Positions 6,238 to 8,405 of a DNA stretch of 8,405 nt are shown here, in pieces. The stretch lies in NCBI GenBank assembly GCA_001778355.1, contig MFGS01000098.1, positions 1 through 8,405 of the forward strand, given 5' to 3'. Under the pieces are notes generated by a model. That model did no database searches and was not told the DNA's origin. It saw nothing but the letters and a program-made list of their open reading frames with translations. A program made the translations under genes and the position numbers. Numbering within the stretch: the first letter of the stretch is position 1; the number at the start of each line of letters is the position of its first letter. The DNA comes from Candidatus Firestonebacteria bacterium RIFOXYA2_FULL_40_8. Lineage in GTDB: Bacteria > Oederibacteriota > D2-FULL-39-29.

Positions 6238-8403
6238 TCACTTGATCACTCCGACTTTCCCGGTTTTCTTCTGCCCGTCGGCTGTTTTGATAACATATAC
6301 ATACATACCCTGTCCCACGGTTTCGCCGATTTCATTCTTTCCGTCCCACTCTATCCATCCGGCATTTGACACTGACTGGCTTGCTTCGCTTAACTCTCTT
6401 ATCTTTTCACCCGCAATATTATATACCGTCATTGTGCAGTCTACCGGTAGGTTTCTTACTTTGAACTTCCCGCCTACCGCCGTGCTTATATTAAACGGGC
6501 TCGGATATCCTATTACATCGTCCAGATTACTTGCAAGATACGTCCCGATTATCCTGTACGCTGTGAATCTAGTAACGCTTGCCGTAACCTTACCCCCGCT
6601 TATGGTTTGAACTCCGGGAACGATCTCATACTTTCCTTTTATGCCGTCATAATAGAAGATACGCAGTGTTTTCTCGTCCAAACCTGTCACATCCGCGCTT
6701 TCGTACGGTATGGTTATCGTCACCGCTTTTTTGAACGTTATATCATTTAACTCCCACGGAGACAAAATTAATTTTCCGTAATCCCTGCACACGGGACTTA
6801 CTGTTTTTTTCAATTTATAATCGGTCCCCACTTCAGGAGGATTGTCGGTGACACTAAAACCTAAATACGTGTCCGCCTCCAACGCGCCGGCAGGAATATA
6901 CATACTTGTTCCGTCTATGCTCGTAAATAATCCCCCCGTCGCGGCGTTGATTAATTTTGCGTCAAATACTTTCACGCTCACGCTTCCCGTTATTGTCGGG
7001 ATTACACTGTCCACTACGGTTATCGTCTGCCTTCCTATTGTTTTAAATACATTATTGTTAGATATATTTCTGGTTCCGGTTCCGGTAAAGGTATAACTTC
7101 CGAGAGGTATGCCGTTTAGGTCCGTATTGTTATAAACTATTGAGTTGTAATAATTAGTAGACATGGTCGAATCCGTTAAACATGCCGTTACTTTTATAGT
7201 TACCATATCCCCGCTAATTACTTTATCCGGTGTTGCTTCTACTTTCAGGTACTGTACCAGGCATAAGGCTATAGTATCGGTTGCGTTTACTCCCGACGCA
7301 TTACCGAGCGCGTCAATATATTTTACATACACCGTCTTTACCCCCTCGCCTGCCGGAATACTCCAAACTTTTGCTGCTGCATACGCATACGTTGTCCAGC
7401 TGACGCCGTCATTACTTATCTGCATGCTGACAACACCGCTTCCCGTATCTGTTCCTGAAAGTGTAAGCGACACGGTTGTCAGCATCGTAGAAACCTGTCC
7501 GCCGTTTATTACAACGCTTCCTGTTGGCCCTGTCGTATCCAGAACTATCGTGTCGGTTATTCCTGCCGACCAATTACCCACACTATCCTTATACTTCACA
7601 TACACGGTCTTAGTTCCGTCTCCCGCTGTAATCGTCCAGGTTTTGCTTATTCCATACGCTTCTGCCATGCTGTAAGTTATGTTATCGTTGCTGAACTGCA
7701 TCTGCGATAAGCTGTTCGCGTCTGCTGCTGAAAGGGTCAGTGTGACCGTGGTGCTGCTTGTACTGCTTGTCCCGCTGTTTATAATCACGGTCCCTGTCGG
7801 GGCTGTCGTATCAAGTGTTATCGTATCCGTTATATTAGCGCTTGACCAGTTACCCGCCGCGTCTTTATACCTTACATATACCGTCTTCACCCCGTCTCCC
7901 GCGCTTAATGTCCACACTTTTGTTGTCCCGTAACTTTCCGGCGCAGACCAGGTGCTTCCGTCATTACTGAATCTCATCTCCGAGGAGGCCAGGCTCATGC
8001 CCGAACCGCCGTCCGCGGCTGAGAGAGCCAGCGTAACATTTACACTTCCTGTTATACTTGCTCCCGCGTTTATTACATTCGTCCCGGCCGGTGCTGTAAT
8101 ATCAATCGGTCCGTTCAAGACATTACTCCCGTCGTTTATTATCGCATTACCCGCCAGATCTTCAACATTTACGACTCTTACCGTGACATTGGTAGTTAAA
8201 ACCGGAAGTCCGCTTAACTTTGTTATTCTATTTGAATATGTTAAGGTTGCCCCCGCAAGGTTTATAAATACGCCGTTAGAAACCACTGTAAAGTTAGAAG
8301 GATTTGTAGCCATAGCTATATCCATATCGCTGTCATATAAAATATCTATCTCGTTTGTGCTCGCCACAATAGTCAATATCTTCGGAGCCAGTACACTTGT
8401 CTT
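6238..8403 (-). CDS. Large multidomain surface protein, Ig-like repeats with FlgD-like C-terminus (5' end outside window)
   Basis: The frame is open from the right edge, so the true start lies upstream; the TTG at 8376 is only the first possible start inside the window. There are 721 visible residues, numbered here from the codon at 8403. Residues 6-97 look like an SbsA-type Ig domain, with 'ILYDSDMD' and 'VEDLAGNAI'. Three tandem Ig-like repeats follow at about 101-197, 198-288 and 289-380; each has 'SND..(T/S)(W/Y)', 'AG(D/E)G.KTVYV' and 'Y.D..GN'. Residues 386-480 are an unassigned beta-rich stretch. Residues 485-617 contain 'GG.F', 'IPAGAL' and a long beta segment, resembling a ZU5-like module. 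Residues 630-721 form a FlgD-like domain: 'YPSPFN', 'VYNIAGEKIREL', 'W.WDGKNEIGE.VGQGMYVYVI'. Such tails occur at the ends of exported proteins in several uncultured phyla and may serve surface sorting. Probable surface or adhesin-like protein; substrate unknown. The stop overlaps a GTG of the next gene. Confidence 0.88.
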   Translation of the reverse strand, partial: KTSVLAPKILTIVASTNEIDILYDSDMDIAMATNPSNFTVVSNGVFINLAGATLTYSNRITKLSGLPVLTTNVTVRVVNVEDLAGNAIINDGSNVLNGPIDITAPAGTNVINAGASITGSVNVTLALSAADGGSGMSLASSEMRFSNDGSTWSAPESYGTTKVWTLSAGDGVKTVYVRYKDAAGNWSSANITDTITLDTTAPTGTVIINSGTSSTSSTTVTLTLSAADANSLSQMQFSNDNITYSMAEAYGISKTWTITAGDGTKTVYVKYKDSVGNWSAGITDTIVLDTTGPTGSVVINGGQVSTMLTTVSLTLSGTDTGSGVVSMQISNDGVSWTTYAYAAAKVWSIPAGEGVKTVYVKYIDALGNASGVNATDTIALCLVQYLKVEATPDKVISGDMVTIKVTACLTDSTMSTNYYNSIVYNNTDLNGIPLGSYTFTGTGTRNISNNNVFKTIGRQTITVVDSVIPTITGSVSVKVFDAKLINAATGGLFTSIDGTSMYIPAGALEADTYLGFSVTDNPPEVGTDYKLKKTVSPVCRDYGKLILSPWELNDITFKKAVTITIPYESADVTGLDEKTLRIFYYDGIKGKYEIVPGVQTISGGKVTASVTRFTAYRIIGTYLASNLDDVIGYPSPFNISTAVGGKFKVRNLPVDCTMTVYNIAGEKIRELSEASQSVSNAGWIEWDGKNEIGETVGQGMYVYVIKTADGQKKTGKVGVIK
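7264..8103 (-). repeat. Three tandem Ig-like domain repeats inside the surface protein
   Basis: Three repeat units occupy about 8103-7813, 7812-7540 and 7539-7264 (97, 91 and 92 codons). Each begins with (T)TAP/TGP followed by 'TG..(V/I)IN.G' and ends with 'GN....(I/A)TDTI.LDTT' or a variant. Core motifs such as 'GDGVKTVYVRYKD', 'GDGTKTVYVKYKD' and 'GEGVKTVYVKYID' are nearly the same between units. This suggests repeat expansion by duplication within the gene, and recombination between units could change copy number. Confidence 0.85.
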
Positions 8404-8405
8404 TG

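Noticed and set aside
7163..7675. Plus-strand open frame of 170 codons
   Set aside because: It is the antisense of the Ig-like repeats; its Val/Thr/Pro-rich composition mirrors the repeat codons and it has no independent support.

Overview
All supported genes lie on the minus strand and are read from high to low coordinates. The window looks like an accessory cell-surface or secretion locus of an uncultured Gram-negative bacterium. The phylum cannot be fixed from this sequence. Exported proteins built from Ig-like repeats with a FlgD-like C-terminal domain, next to DUF4091/GH123-like proteins, would suit lineages such as Elusimicrobiota, Omnitrophota, Firestonebacteria or the PVC/FCB groups; that placement is inference from domain style only.

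Layout in transcription order: (A) 8405-6238, the 3' part of a large multidomain surface protein (SbsA-type Ig domain, three tandem Ig-like repeats, a ZU5-like region, FlgD-like C-terminus); (B) 6178-5582, a small exported beta-sandwich protein; a gap of about 310 bp (5272-5581) with an imperfect inverted-repeat element, a possible promoter and competing leader hairpins; (C) 5271-4621, a second small exported beta-sandwich protein; (D) 4521-2797, an exported DUF4091/GH123-like glycoside hydrolase homologue; (E) 2786-2253, a third small exported beta-sandwich protein, 10 bp after D; a 144-bp spacer with hairpins; (F) 2108-1, a large exported protein with a sialidase-like beta-propeller followed by IPT/TIG repeats, running off the left edge.

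All five visible N-termini carry signal peptides, so the locus is devoted to exported proteins. B, C and E share one pattern: signal peptide, W/Y-rich strand, 'PG.N...ID' strand, C-terminal 'YF/YI' strand. They resemble galactose-binding-like carbohydrate-binding modules supplied as separate proteins around D. My working reading is a glycan-binding or glycan-processing surface system, with A and F as large surface-displayed or secreted partners. No RNA genes, CRISPR arrays or intact insertion sequences were seen.

The points most worth a second look are the D->T change at the presumed GH123 catalytic dyad of D, a relic of a DUF4091-type C-terminal tail directly upstream of D, the inverted-repeat element before C, and the trio of small beta-sandwich companions.
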